The translations under genes were made by a program, and so were the position numbers. A DNA stretch of 39,739 bases from an uncultured Anaerolineae bacterium (GTDB lineage: Bacteria; Chloroflexota; Anaerolineae; J036; Brachytrichaceae). The notes under the pieces are model-generated. The model was not told the DNA's origin and ran no database searches. It worked only from the letters and a program-made list of their open reading frames with translations. Positions 15,891 to 24,174 of this stretch are shown piece after piece (the first letter of the stretch is position 1; every line of letters starts with the position of its first letter). The DNA lies in assembly GCA_938034415.1 (NCBI GenBank), contig CALHLE010000078.1, positions 1-39,739 on the forward strand, written 5' to 3'.

Positions 15891-17300
15891 ATGCGTCAAA
15901 ACACATTTATCAGGCTGTTGATCGTCCTCGCACTGCTTGCGATATCGGCTTACATCGTCCTTCCGGCGCCTAAGCCCGATTTCGTGAAGAACCTGGTCTT
16001 CTGGCAGGAGCCACGCGGGCGCGATCTACAGATCAAGCAGGGGCTGGATTTGAAGGGCGGCCTGCAAGTGTTGCTGGCCAGCGACCTGCCGGGCGGCGCT
16101 CAGCCTACGCCGGAGCAGATGGAATCGGCCCGGCGCATCATCGAAGACCGTGTGAACGGCCTGGGCGTCTCCGAGCCCATCATCCAGCAGCAAGGCGAAG
16201 ATCGCATCCTGGTCGAGCTGCCGGGCGTGACCGACCGAAACCTGGCCATTGACCTGATTAAGCAGACCGGCCAGCTTGAGTTCGTGGACGCGGGCTTCAC
16301 CCCCCTCCTCGACGGCACGCCGATCTCGACCACGTATAGCTTGTATGGCGGATTGCTGTTCCCGGAGACGTTGCCGACCGGCAAGCCGATCAGCGAGACT
16401 GTGAACGGGCAGGCCACGGCCAAGGTGTACAACACCGCTTTCACCGGCGAAATCCTGCAATCGGCCACGCCGGGACTCGACAACCTAGGTCGCAACGTCG
16501 TCAACTTCACCATCAAGCCGCAGTTCCAGGAGGCCTTCCGGCGCTACACCAGCGAGAAGTTGAACCAGGCGATGTGCATCGTGCTCGATCAGCGCGTGAT
16601 CTCTTGCCCGACCATCCGCGCCGTGCTGAGCGCCGATGGCACCATCAGCGGCAACTTCACGCGCGAGGGCGCCAACAACTTGGCGTTGGTGCTGAGCTAC
16701 GGTTCGCTGCCGGTGCCGCTCACTATCGAGACCACGCGCGACATCGGCGCGACGTTGGGCGCGGATTCGATCCGTCGCAGCCTCATCGCCGGCGCGATCG
16801 CGCTGATCGCGATGATCGCCTTCATGATTGCGCGCTATCGGCTCCCTGGCTTGTTGTCGGCGGTCACCCTGGTGTTCTTCATGCTGGTTTCGCTGGCGCT
16901 GTTCGTGCTGATTCCGGTCACGCTGACGCTGCCGGGCATCGCCGGCTTCCTGCTCTCGGTGGCGGCGGCGGTGGATGCCAACGTGCTGATCTTCGAGCGC
17001 TTCCGCGAGGAGCTGCGCGGCGGACGCACCGTGCGCGCGGCGGTCGAAGCGGCCTTTCAGCGCGCCTGGCCCTCGATCCGCGACTCCAACATCAGCACGT
17101 TGATCACCTGCGCCATCCTGTTCGTGTTCGGCAATACCTTCGGCGCCAGTGCCGTGCGGGGGTTTGCCATCACTTTGTCGCTAGGCATCTTCGTCAGCCT
17201 GTTCTCGTCCATGTTTGTCACGCGCACGCTGATGCGCATCACCTTCAGCGAGCAGGCCGAGACGATCGAGGCGCGCCGCGCCGCACTGTTGGGAGTCTAG
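15891..17300 (+). CDS. secD: Protein translocase subunit SecD
   Basis: This is a 469-residue membrane protein with six transmembrane helices, part of the SecDF complex that uses the proton motive force to complete protein export outside the membrane. An N-terminal helix (about residues 5-25) is followed by the periplasmic region with QGLDLKGGLQVLLA (about 44-57), a conserved SecD segment. DRVNGLGVSEPIIQQQGEDRI comes next, and then the C-terminal membrane domain with VDANVLIFERFREELRGGR, the SecD hallmark that includes the proton-path Asp. The ATG at 15891 is used. secF starts at the base after the stop. Confidence 0.97.
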   Translation: MRQNTFIRLLIVLALLAISAYIVLPAPKPDFVKNLVFWQEPRGRDLQIKQGLDLKGGLQVLLASDLPGGAQPTPEQMESARRIIEDRVNGLGVSEPIIQQQGEDRILVELPGVTDRNLAIDLIKQTGQLEFVDAGFTPLLDGTPISTTYSLYGGLLFPETLPTGKPISETVNGQATAKVYNTAFTGEILQSATPGLDNLGRNVVNFTIKPQFQEAFRRYTSEKLNQAMCIVLDQRVISCPTIRAVLSADGTISGNFTREGANNLALVLSYGSLPVPLTIETTRDIGATLGADSIRRSLIAGAIALIAMIAFMIARYRLPGLLSAVTLVFFMLVSLALFVLIPVTLTLPGIAGFLLSVAAAVDANVLIFERFREELRGGRTVRAAVEAAFQRAWPSIRDSNISTLITCAILFVFGNTFGASAVRGFAITLSLGIFVSLFSSMFVTRTLMRITFSEQAETIEARRAALLGV

Positions 17301-18266
17301 ATGTTCGACCTCTTTCGCATCGTCGAGAATCGCCGTTACTACTTCATCCTGTCGCTATTGGTCATCTTGCCGGGCGTGCTGGCGATGATCTACAACGTGA
17401 TCACGCTGCCCACCCATACCCCCTGGCGGCTGAGCGTGGATTTCCTGCCGGGCAATCGCTTCGAGGTGAAGTTCACGCAGCCGGTCAGCGAAGATCAGAT
17501 TCGCAGCGCATTCCAGTCGTTTGGCATTGCCAACCCGGCTATCACTCGGTTAGGCGACCCGGCGGAGAACGTCTGGCAGGTTCGCACGGTCTTCATCGAG
17601 GGCGAGCGCGCTCAGCAAATTCGCAACGCGCTAGCCCAGGTGGCGCCGCTCGACGATAACAGCACGCAAATTCAGTCGGTCAGCCCAACGGTTGCCTCGC
17701 AGGTGACTCAGGCGGCCATCGTCGCGGTCATCGTCGCCACGGTCGCGATCCTGCTGTTCATCTGGTGGTCGTTCCGCAGGGCGGATCACGCCTTTCGTTA
17801 TAGCGTCTGCGCGATCGCAGCGCTCATCCACGACATTCTGATCGCCGCCGGCATTACGGCGATCTTCTCCGCGCTGTTCAACTGGGAGATTGACGCGCTG
17901 TTCCTGACCGCGATGCTCACCGTGCTTGGCTTCTCCATCCAAGACACCATCGTAGTGTATGACCGTATCCGCGAAAACCTGACGCGCCGGCGCGGCGAGT
18001 CATTTGAGGCTATCGTCACGCGCAGCTTGCTGGAGACGTTGAACCGCTCGCTCACGACCTCTCTCATCAACATCATCGTGCTGACTGCGCTTTTGTTGTT
18101 CGGCGGGGCCAGCATCAAACAGTTCGTCGCGGTGTTGCTGATCGGCATGATCAGCGGCACCTACTCGTCCATCTTCGTCGCCGTGCCGCTTGTGGTGGCT
18201 TGGTTCGAGCGCGATCTGTGGGGGACGAGGCAGCGCGCGCCGCAGGTGGCCGTCGCCGGCAAGTGA
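17301..18266 (+). CDS. secF: Protein translocase subunit SecF
   Basis: This is a 321-residue partner of SecD. The N-terminal helix (about 15-35) is followed by a periplasmic domain that begins WRLSVDFLPGNRFEVKF, the counterpart of the usual GxDFxGG motif and somewhat divergent. The membrane domain contains FSIQDTIVVYDRIREN and LNRSLTTSLINIIVLTALLLFGG, both SecF signatures. The ATG directly follows the secD stop, so the pair is co-translated. A hydrophilic C-terminal tail ends at 18266. The 125 bases after it hold no gene and no convincing terminator. Confidence 0.96.
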   Translation: MFDLFRIVENRRYYFILSLLVILPGVLAMIYNVITLPTHTPWRLSVDFLPGNRFEVKFTQPVSEDQIRSAFQSFGIANPAITRLGDPAENVWQVRTVFIEGERAQQIRNALAQVAPLDDNSTQIQSVSPTVASQVTQAAIVAVIVATVAILLFIWWSFRRADHAFRYSVCAIAALIHDILIAAGITAIFSALFNWEIDALFLTAMLTVLGFSIQDTIVVYDRIRENLTRRRGESFEAIVTRSLLETLNRSLTTSLINIIVLTALLLFGGASIKQFVAVLLIGMISGTYSSIFVAVPLVVAWFERDLWGTRQRAPQVAVAGK

Positions 18267-18391
18267 CGGCCGAGCAATTTCCAAGTCGCAGTTGCCCGCT
18301 GCAGATCGCGCGTTGGGCCTTTTTGCGCCCATCGCGGCTTCCCCTTCCGCGCATAGCGCGTTTTGTGTGTCCGCCGCTTGTGCGTTGAGCC

Positions 18392-19357
18392 ATGAACGCT
18401 GACCTCATCATCGCCAATCTGCTCAACCCGCCGGTGCTGTTCTTCTTGCTGGGCGGCCTGGCCGTCCTGGTCAAGTCCGACCTGGAGTTGCCGGCGCCGA
18501 TTCCCAAAGCGCTGTCGCTCTACTTGCTGTTGGCGCTCGGCTTCAAGGGTGGAATAGCGCTGCGCGAGAACAACGATGGACTGGCGCTGCCGGCGTTATG
18601 CGCGGCGCTGTTGATGGCGCTGGCCACGCCGATCTACGCCTTCCCCATCCTGCGACGCCGCATGACCCTGCCCGATGCGGCTGCGGTCGCGGCGACCTAC
18701 GGCTCAGTCAGCGCAGTCACCTTCGTCACGGCGACGGCGTTTCTGCAGCGGCTGGGCGAGCCGCAAAGCGGCTACATGACTGCGGCGCTGGCGCTGATGG
18801 AGTCGCCGGCCATCGCCGTCGGCGTGCTGTTCGCGCGCTTAGGTCAGCGCAACGGCGACGACATGCGAAGCCGATTTGCCGTGCTGTTGCACGAAGCGAT
18901 GCTCAACGGCTCGGTGCTGTTGCTGGTGGGTAGCCTGGCCATCGGCTATGTCGTCGGCGGAGCCGGCGGCGAGTCGCTCAAGCCGTTCACCGAGGCGCTC
19001 TTCCCCGGCTTGCTCAGCCTTTTCTTGCTGGACATGGGGCTGGTTGTGGGGCGACGCCTAGGCGACTTGAGGCGCATGGGCGCTTTCCCGATTGCGTTCG
19101 CATTCGGCATGCCGCTGTTCAACGCCGCGCTGGGCATGGGGATTGCGCGCTTGATCGGCTTGCCGGTTGGCGACGCGCTGCTGTTTGTCGTGTTATGCGC
19201 CAGCGCGTCTTACATCGCCGTGCCGGCGGCCATGCGCCAGGCCCTGCCGCAGGCCAATCCGGCGCTCTATGTGACGATGGCGCTGGCGCTCACCTTCCCG
19301 TTCAACGTTGTGATCGGCATCCCGCTGTATCTCAGCGTGATCGCCGCGTTCTGGTGA
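18392..19357 (+). CDS. sbtA: Sodium-dependent bicarbonate transporter, SbtA family
   Basis: This is a 321-residue protein with about ten membrane helices. SbtA is a high-affinity Na+/HCO3- symporter of cyanobacteria, with relatives in other bacteria. Features are NPPVLFFLLGGLAVLVKSDLELP at the start, LALGFKGGIALRENN (43-57 region), TYGSVSAVTFVTATAFL, LMESPAIAVGVL and CASASYIAVPAAMRQALP near the end. The repeat-like GSVSAVTF and ASYIAVPAA segments match the substrate-site regions of the family. The PII-like gene that follows 30 bases later is the expected SbtB partner, which supports the assignment. Transport of bicarbonate in this organism is inferred from the family. Confidence 0.92.
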   Translation: MNADLIIANLLNPPVLFFLLGGLAVLVKSDLELPAPIPKALSLYLLLALGFKGGIALRENNDGLALPALCAALLMALATPIYAFPILRRRMTLPDAAAVAATYGSVSAVTFVTATAFLQRLGEPQSGYMTAALALMESPAIAVGVLFARLGQRNGDDMRSRFAVLLHEAMLNGSVLLLVGSLAIGYVVGGAGGESLKPFTEALFPGLLSLFLLDMGLVVGRRLGDLRRMGAFPIAFAFGMPLFNAALGMGIARLIGLPVGDALLFVVLCASASYIAVPAAMRQALPQANPALYVTMALALTFPFNVVIGIPLYLSVIAAFW

Positions 19358-19374
19358 TCGACCCATCCGTACCC

Positions 19375-19380
19375 GATAAT
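19375..19380 (+). promoter_or_regulatory. -10-like element for the SbtB-like gene (leaderless candidate)
   Basis: GATAAT, 7 bases upstream of the ATG at 19388, in the 30-base gap after sbtA. It would allow sbtB to be transcribed apart from sbtA. Confidence 0.45.
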
Positions 19381-19387
19381 CCCTCGC

Positions 19388-19681
19388 ATGCGAGCCATCA
19401 AGCGGATTGAGATCGTCACCGACGCGCTGGAGATCGAGCGTGTGGCGCAGGTGCTGGAACAGCATGGCGTCTCCGGCTACACGATTGTGCCGCATGTCGT
19501 CGGCAAGGGCGAGCGGGGCATCCGTCGCGGCGATGAGCTGAGCGGCGTGTTCAAGAACAGCTACCTGCTCACGACGTGCGACGAATCGCAGCTGCCGGCT
19601 CTCATCGAGGCCATTCGCCCGATCCTCGGGCAGCGCGGCGGGATCTGCCTGGTCTCTGATGCGTGGTGGGTGCAACATTGA
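19388..19681 (+). CDS. sbtB: PII-like regulator, SbtB type
   Basis: This is a 97-residue protein of the PII superfamily. SbtB binds adenine nucleotides (cAMP, AMP, ADP, ATP) and plugs or regulates SbtA. Features are IKRIEIVTDALEIERVAQVLEQHGVSGYTI (beta-1 to alpha-1, residues 4-33), a T-loop region of about 36-55 (GKGERGIRRGDELSGVFKNS), and RGGICLVSDAWWV at the end. It lacks the C-terminal redox CGPxGC extension known in many cyanobacterial SbtB proteins, and the end after AWWVQH is short. Its position directly downstream of sbtA fits the usual pair. Confidence 0.88.
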   Translation: MRAIKRIEIVTDALEIERVAQVLEQHGVSGYTIVPHVVGKGERGIRRGDELSGVFKNSYLLTTCDESQLPALIEAIRPILGQRGGICLVSDAWWVQH

Positions 19682-19701
19682 GCGATGACGAACTTTTGTG
19701 G

Positions 19702-19707
19702 TATTTT
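19702..19707 (+). promoter_or_regulatory. Weak -10-like element before the subtilase gene
   Basis: TATTTT, 9 bases upstream of the ATG at 19717; 4 of 6 match to TATAAT. Confidence 0.3.
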
Positions 19708-19716
19708 CACCCGCCA

Positions 19717-20931
19717 ATGCAGTTGCCGTTCATCAACGACCTGGAAGACGTCGAACTTGTTCTGCCCACGCCGCTGCGCATGCGCGCCGATGCCGCTTAC
19801 ACCGGCAAAGGCATCACAATCGCCTTTCTCGATTCGGGCTTCTATCCCCATCCCGATTTGACGCAGCCGACCAATCGCATCGCCTATTTCGCCGATGCGC
19901 GCGGCGAGGTCGTCCGTGAGAACGTCGGTTTTAGCATTCCGCATCTGTCGAGCTGGCACGGCACGATGACTGCTTGTGTGTGCGCGGGCAACGGCTTTAT
20001 GAGCATGTATCGCTATTCGGGCATCGCCCACCACGCGCGCGTCGTTCTGGTCAAGACCGGCAACTTAAAGAGCAGTCACATTGGCGAGCAAGACATCAGC
20101 CGCGCGCTGCGCTGGTTGTTGGACAATGCGCAGCGCTTCGATGTACGGGTGGTCAATATCTCGCTGGGCGGCGATCATCCATCGGATGGCAAGCTGACCG
20201 CGCTGGATGCGCTAGTGGAGGAAGCTGTGGCCCGCGGGATGGTAGTGGTGTGCGCCGCCGGCAACAGCGGCGTGCGGCGCATGGTGTCGCCGGCCAGCGC
20301 GCCATCGGCGATCACCGTCGGCGGGTTGAACGATCACAATTCGCTCGATCGGTCGCGTTGGACGTTATATCACTCCAGCTATGGTCAAGGGGGGCGCGGC
20401 GCAGCAAAGCCGGAAGTGATCGCGCCGGCGCAGTGGATTGCTGCGCCGATGTTGCCCCGGACGAAGGTGCACAACGAGGCGCAGTTTTTGTGGAGGATCG
20501 AGCGCGCCACGGACGCCGAGCTGGCGCGCATCCTGCGCACCAAGGAGGCGCGCCAGCGCATCAGCGCCGAGACGATGAGCAAGCCCCTCCATGAGATTCG
20601 GCGCATCGTCCGTCAGCGGATGAACGATCAGAAGTTCATTCACCCGCACTACCAGCACGTGGACGGCACATCGTTTGCCGCCGCGATCGTCTCGTCGGTC
20701 GTCGCGCAGATGTTAGAGGCGAACCCGGCGCTCACGCCGGCGCAGGTGAAGCGCATTCTGATCGAGACTGCCGAGCCGTTGGATGGTGCGCCGCCGGAGC
20801 GCCAAGGGGCCGGCGTCGTGCACGCCGGGGCGGCCGTCGCCGCCGCGCTCAAACTCAAGCGGCAGGGGCCGAAGCTGCAACGGCGCAAAAAAGTGGAGAT
20901 GCGCTCCGCGTCTTCGTCGCCTAGCTCCTGA
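19717..20931 (+). CDS. S8 family serine peptidase (intracellular-type subtilase)
   Basis: This is a 404-residue subtilisin-fold protease. The catalytic triad is visible: Asp39 in FLDSG, His81 in HGTMTA and Ser319 in DGTSFAAA, with the oxyanion Asn183 in AAGNSG. There is no signal peptide and no obvious propeptide, so a cytoplasmic protease is likely. About 65 charged, probably helical residues (roughly 242-306) are inserted between KPEVIAPA and GTSFAAA, where most subtilases have a short loop. The C-terminus is Lys/Arg-rich, then Ser-rich. Start: ATG at 19717; the frame is open back to 19663, but that overlaps sbtB. The esterase gene starts 13 bases after the stop, which ties it to the ligase cluster. 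Confidence 0.9.
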   Translation: MQLPFINDLEDVELVLPTPLRMRADAAYTGKGITIAFLDSGFYPHPDLTQPTNRIAYFADARGEVVRENVGFSIPHLSSWHGTMTACVCAGNGFMSMYRYSGIAHHARVVLVKTGNLKSSHIGEQDISRALRWLLDNAQRFDVRVVNISLGGDHPSDGKLTALDALVEEAVARGMVVVCAAGNSGVRRMVSPASAPSAITVGGLNDHNSLDRSRWTLYHSSYGQGGRGAAKPEVIAPAQWIAAPMLPRTKVHNEAQFLWRIERATDAELARILRTKEARQRISAETMSKPLHEIRRIVRQRMNDQKFIHPHYQHVDGTSFAAAIVSSVVAQMLEANPALTPAQVKRILIETAEPLDGAPPERQGAGVVHAGAAVAAALKLKRQGPKLQRRKKVEMRSASSSPSS

Positions 20932-20944
20932 GTGAGATGAGAGC

Positions 20945-21670
20945 ATGAATCGGGAATATCACAAGTGGTGGAGTCCGTCGCTCGGCCGAGAGATGGAATT
21001 GCTGATCTTCGGCCATAGCGGCGCGCGCGTGCTGGTTTTCCCCACCTCGCGCGGTCGGTTCTTTGAATGGGAAGACCGCGGCATGTTCGGCCCAGATGGG
21101 CTGGGCTACCACATCGCGCAGGGTTGGCTGCAGGTGTATTGCGTGGACAGCGTGGACGGCGAAAGCTGGTACAACTACGCAGCGCATCCCGGCCATCGTG
21201 GTTGGCGGCACACGCAATACATGAATTACGTGGTGAACGAGGTGTTGCCGTTGACCCGCGCAAAGAACAGCAATCCGTTCTTAATTGTGCTGGGCGCCAG
21301 CTTCGGCGCGTATCATGCGGCTTGTTTAGCGTTCAAATTCCCGCATCTCGTCGGCCGCATCATTGGCATGAGCGGGATGTATGACATCAAGCGCTTCACC
21401 GGCGGCTACAGCGACGACAATGTGTATTTCAATAACCCGATGGACTTCATTCAGCACGAACACGACCCCGGCCGGCTGGAGGCGCTGCGCCGGATGGACA
21501 TCATCTTGGCGACCGGCAAGGATGATGCGCTGCGCCATGAATCTGAGCGCATGAGCGCTGTGCTGTGGAACAAGGGCATCGGCAATGCGCTGCGCCTGTG
21601 GGATGGCTGGTCGCACGACTGGCCTTATTGGAAACGCATGTTGCATCTGTATATCGGAGGACACGATTAA
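20945..21670 (+). CDS. Alpha/beta-hydrolase, esterase family (COG4947-like)
   Basis: This is a 241-residue hydrolase. The nucleophile elbow is GASFGAY with Ser119. Likely acid and base residues are Asp193 or Asp194 (GKDDALRHES) and His224 (GWSHDWPYWK). LLIFGHSGARVLVFPTSRGRFFEWEDRGMF near the N-terminus matches a family of small, cytoplasmic esterase-like proteins related to esterase D. No signal peptide is present. It sits 13 bases after the subtilase and 104 bases before an ATP-grasp gene. Related genes are often found with ATP-grasp and GCS2 ligases, so it may remove an ester or amide group from a product of that pathway. The substrate is unknown. Confidence 0.85.
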   Translation: MNREYHKWWSPSLGREMELLIFGHSGARVLVFPTSRGRFFEWEDRGMFGPDGLGYHIAQGWLQVYCVDSVDGESWYNYAAHPGHRGWRHTQYMNYVVNEVLPLTRAKNSNPFLIVLGASFGAYHAACLAFKFPHLVGRIIGMSGMYDIKRFTGGYSDDNVYFNNPMDFIQHEHDPGRLEALRRMDIILATGKDDALRHESERMSAVLWNKGIGNALRLWDGWSHDWPYWKRMLHLYIGGHD

Positions 21671-21774
21671 GGCAGGGAGGTGGGTCAAGCGGCGTTCCCC
21701 GGCTCCCAGGTCTGGCCTCGGACTTCCGGATGTCTGCCCCTTGCCCAACTGAATGGCTATAACTTGGAGGAAGC

Positions 21775-22677
21775 ATGAAGAAGATCGGAGTGATCGTAGG
21801 CCGCGAATGGTCATGGCCGCCGGCGTTTATCGAAGAGGTGAACGAGCGCGACGAAGGCGTGATCGCCGAATATGCCAAACTGGGCGGCACGCGCATGAAC
21901 GAGCCGTGTCCCTACGCGGTCATTGTGGATCGCATCTCGCACGAGGTGCCGTATTACCGCTCCTACCTCAAGAATGCCGTGCTGCAGGGGACGTATGTGG
22001 TCAATAACCCGTTCATGTGGACGGCCGACGACAAGTTCTTCGAGGCGTCGCTGGCGACGAAGCTGGGCATCCATAGCCCGAAGACGGTAGTGTTGCCGAA
22101 CAAGGATTACGTGCCGGGCATCGTGCACAACGAGAGCTTGCGCAACCTAATCTATCCCATCCCATGGGCGGAGCACGTGGATTACCTCGGCGGCTTCCCC
22201 CTGGTGCTGAAGGATGCGCGCGGCGGCGGCTGGAAGGGCGTGTTCGTCGTGCACTCAATGGACGAGCTGTTCGCGCGCTATAACGAGAGCGGCCTGCTGA
22301 CCATGGTGCTGCAAGAGTTCATCCGCTGGGAAGATTATCTGCGCTGTATGTGCATCGGCCAGGAGCACGTCTACGTCGCCAAGTACGATCCGGTAAATCG
22401 CCGCTACCTCAAACATGACCTCGCGCCGGCGATGCACGAGCGCATCGTGCGCGAATCGCTGATGTTGGTGCGCGCGTTGGGCTACGATATGAACACCGTC
22501 GAGTGGGCGATCCGCGATGGCGTGCCCTACGCCATTGACTTCATGAATCCCGCGCCGGATATGGACATCAACTCCTGCGGCTACGAGTATCACCGCTGGT
22601 GCGTGGAGAAGATGGCCGACATGTGCATCGCGCTGGCGCAGTCACCTCGCCCGCAGCAGACGCCGTATCGGGTTTGA
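21775..22677 (+). CDS. ATP-grasp family ligase
   Basis: This is a 300-residue enzyme with the ATP-grasp fold, probably forming an amide bond between a carboxylate (activated as acyl phosphate) and an amine. The Lys/Gly loop is FPLVLKDARGGGWKGVFVV (about residues 141-159). The hinge-strand region is MVLQEFIRWEDYLR. Metal ligands are in VEWAIRDGVPYAIDFMNPAPDMD (about 242-264). A start at 21775 is supported by GGAGG (21766-21770). An upstream TATAAC (21758-21763) is a possible -10, though it would overlap the ribosome binding site region. The product is not predictable, but linkage to a permuted ATP-grasp gene and a GCS2 gene suggests a multi-step peptide or amide assembly. Confidence 0.87.
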   Translation: MKKIGVIVGREWSWPPAFIEEVNERDEGVIAEYAKLGGTRMNEPCPYAVIVDRISHEVPYYRSYLKNAVLQGTYVVNNPFMWTADDKFFEASLATKLGIHSPKTVVLPNKDYVPGIVHNESLRNLIYPIPWAEHVDYLGGFPLVLKDARGGGWKGVFVVHSMDELFARYNESGLLTMVLQEFIRWEDYLRCMCIGQEHVYVAKYDPVNRRYLKHDLAPAMHERIVRESLMLVRALGYDMNTVEWAIRDGVPYAIDFMNPAPDMDINSCGYEYHRWCVEKMADMCIALAQSPRPQQTPYRV

Positions 22678-22725
22678 ACACCGAGGCGCGGCGCATCGCC
22701 GACCCGCGCCCTAGAAAAGAGCGCT

Positions 22726-24099
22726 ATGACGGATCTGGCAAAGGCGATCTCGCTCTATCACGACCTGCTCGACGACGAGACGGCGCGGGCGAGCAGCGAG
22801 CTGCTCGAGGAACAGCAACAGCGACGCGGGTTGTTTTTCGGCGCGCGCCCGCTGTGCACGGTGCTGCGCCCACGCTTCCTGACGGATGAGCAGTATCGCT
22901 TCTTGCGGCGCGCCATTGGCGCCGTGATGCCGGCATTCGCCAAGCTGCACACCGCCGCGCTGCGCGACGCCGAACTTCGCGCGCAGTTTATGCTGGCCGA
23001 CTGGGAAGAGAAGCTCGTCATGATGCCGATGCCCTATCGCGCCAGCAGTCCAACGTCCCGCATGGACGCGTTCTTCGTCCCGCAGACGAACGAGCTGAAG
23101 TTCACCGAGTACAACGCCGAGACGCCGGCCGGCATCAGTTACAACGACGCGCTGGGCGAGATCATGTTCGGCTTGCCCATCATGCGCAAGTTCGAGCGGC
23201 GCTATGAAGTGCGACCGCTGCCCGGCATGCATCACGTGTTGCACGCGCTGAACGAGAGCTACCGCCAGTGGGGTGGGCGCGAGCGCATGCGCATCTGCAT
23301 CCTCGACTGGAAGGATGTGCCTACCTATAGCGAGTTCGTCCAATTTGACCGGTACTTTAAGGAGCAGGGCTATGAATGCGTGATCGCCGACCCGCGCGAG
23401 TGCGAGTACCGCGACGGCAAGTTCTACGCCCATCCAGCCCATGGCTCCGGGCCGCCGTTGCAAGCGAACGTGATCTACAAGCGCGTGCTCATCACCGAGC
23501 TGATCGAGCGGGGTGGGCTGGATCACCCGGTCGTCCGAGCGGTGCATGATCGCGCCGTGTGCATGGTCAACCCCTTTCATTGCAAGATCCTCCATCGCAA
23601 GACCAGCTTCGCCGTCATCAGCGATGAAGCCAACCGGGAATTGTTCAGCGAGGACGAGGCGCAGGCGATCGAGCAATTCATTCCCTGGACGCGCATTGTG
23701 GCCGAGCGCTTCACGGTCTATCGCGGTCAGCGCGTGGACCTGTTGCCGTGGATTGCCCAGAATCGCGAACAGTTCGTGCTCAAGCCGGCGGATGAGTACG
23801 GCGGCAAAGGTGTTGTGCTGGGTTGGACGGTGACGCAGGACGAATGGAACCAGACGCTCAGCGCCGCGCTCAACGCCCCCACCATTGTGCAGCAGCGAGT
23901 GACCGTGCCAAACGAGCCATATCCCAGCTTTGCCGATGGGCATGTGCAAGTGATTGACCGGATGCTCGACACGAACCCCTACGTCTGGTATGGGGAGTAT
24001 GCTTCGAGCTGCCTGACGCGCCTTTCAACGGCGGCGTTGTTGAACGTGACCGCCGGCGGCGGCAGCACCGTGCCGACGTTCGTGATCGAGGAGCGGTGA
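22726..24099 (+). CDS. Circularly permuted ATP-grasp ligase (glutathionylspermidine synthase-like)
   Basis: This is a 457-residue protein. The metal-binding motif EYNAETPAG (128-136) comes before the Lys/Gly loop FVLKPADEYGGKGVVLGW (350-367), the reverse of the usual order, as expected for a circularly permuted ATP-grasp. Conserved intermediate segments are VIYKRVLITEL (249-259) and VNPFHCKILHRKTSFAV (281-297), seen in glutathionylspermidine synthase-like and DUF403-associated ligases. Family members ligate amines to carboxylates. It begins 48 bases after the first ATP-grasp gene. TAGAAA (22712-22717) lies 8 bases before the ATG. Substrate unknown. Confidence 0.82.
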   Translation: MTDLAKAISLYHDLLDDETARASSELLEEQQQRRGLFFGARPLCTVLRPRFLTDEQYRFLRRAIGAVMPAFAKLHTAALRDAELRAQFMLADWEEKLVMMPMPYRASSPTSRMDAFFVPQTNELKFTEYNAETPAGISYNDALGEIMFGLPIMRKFERRYEVRPLPGMHHVLHALNESYRQWGGRERMRICILDWKDVPTYSEFVQFDRYFKEQGYECVIADPRECEYRDGKFYAHPAHGSGPPLQANVIYKRVLITELIERGGLDHPVVRAVHDRAVCMVNPFHCKILHRKTSFAVISDEANRELFSEDEAQAIEQFIPWTRIVAERFTVYRGQRVDLLPWIAQNREQFVLKPADEYGGKGVVLGWTVTQDEWNQTLSAALNAPTIVQQRVTVPNEPYPSFADGHVQVIDRMLDTNPYVWYGEYASSCLTRLSTAALLNVTAGGGSTVPTFVIEER

Positions 24100-24174
24100 C
24101 TTTCCCGCCCATGTTGCGCGCAATAAGTAGTCCAGGCCGCCTGCCTATACCGGTGTTTGCCTGTGAGGGTGCCG

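Noticed and set aside
16574-17659. A 361-codon plus-strand frame across secD and secF
   Set aside because: Out-of-frame with two well-conserved genes; composition is Arg/His-rich noise.
18310-18350. Terminator after secF
   Set aside because: A stem of about 10 bases can form, but the T-run is in its loop rather than after it.
22711-23949. A 412-codon minus-strand open frame opposite the permuted ATP-grasp gene
   Set aside because: It is the antisense shadow of a gene with clear motifs; its protein is repetitive in His, Arg and Ala and matches no family.
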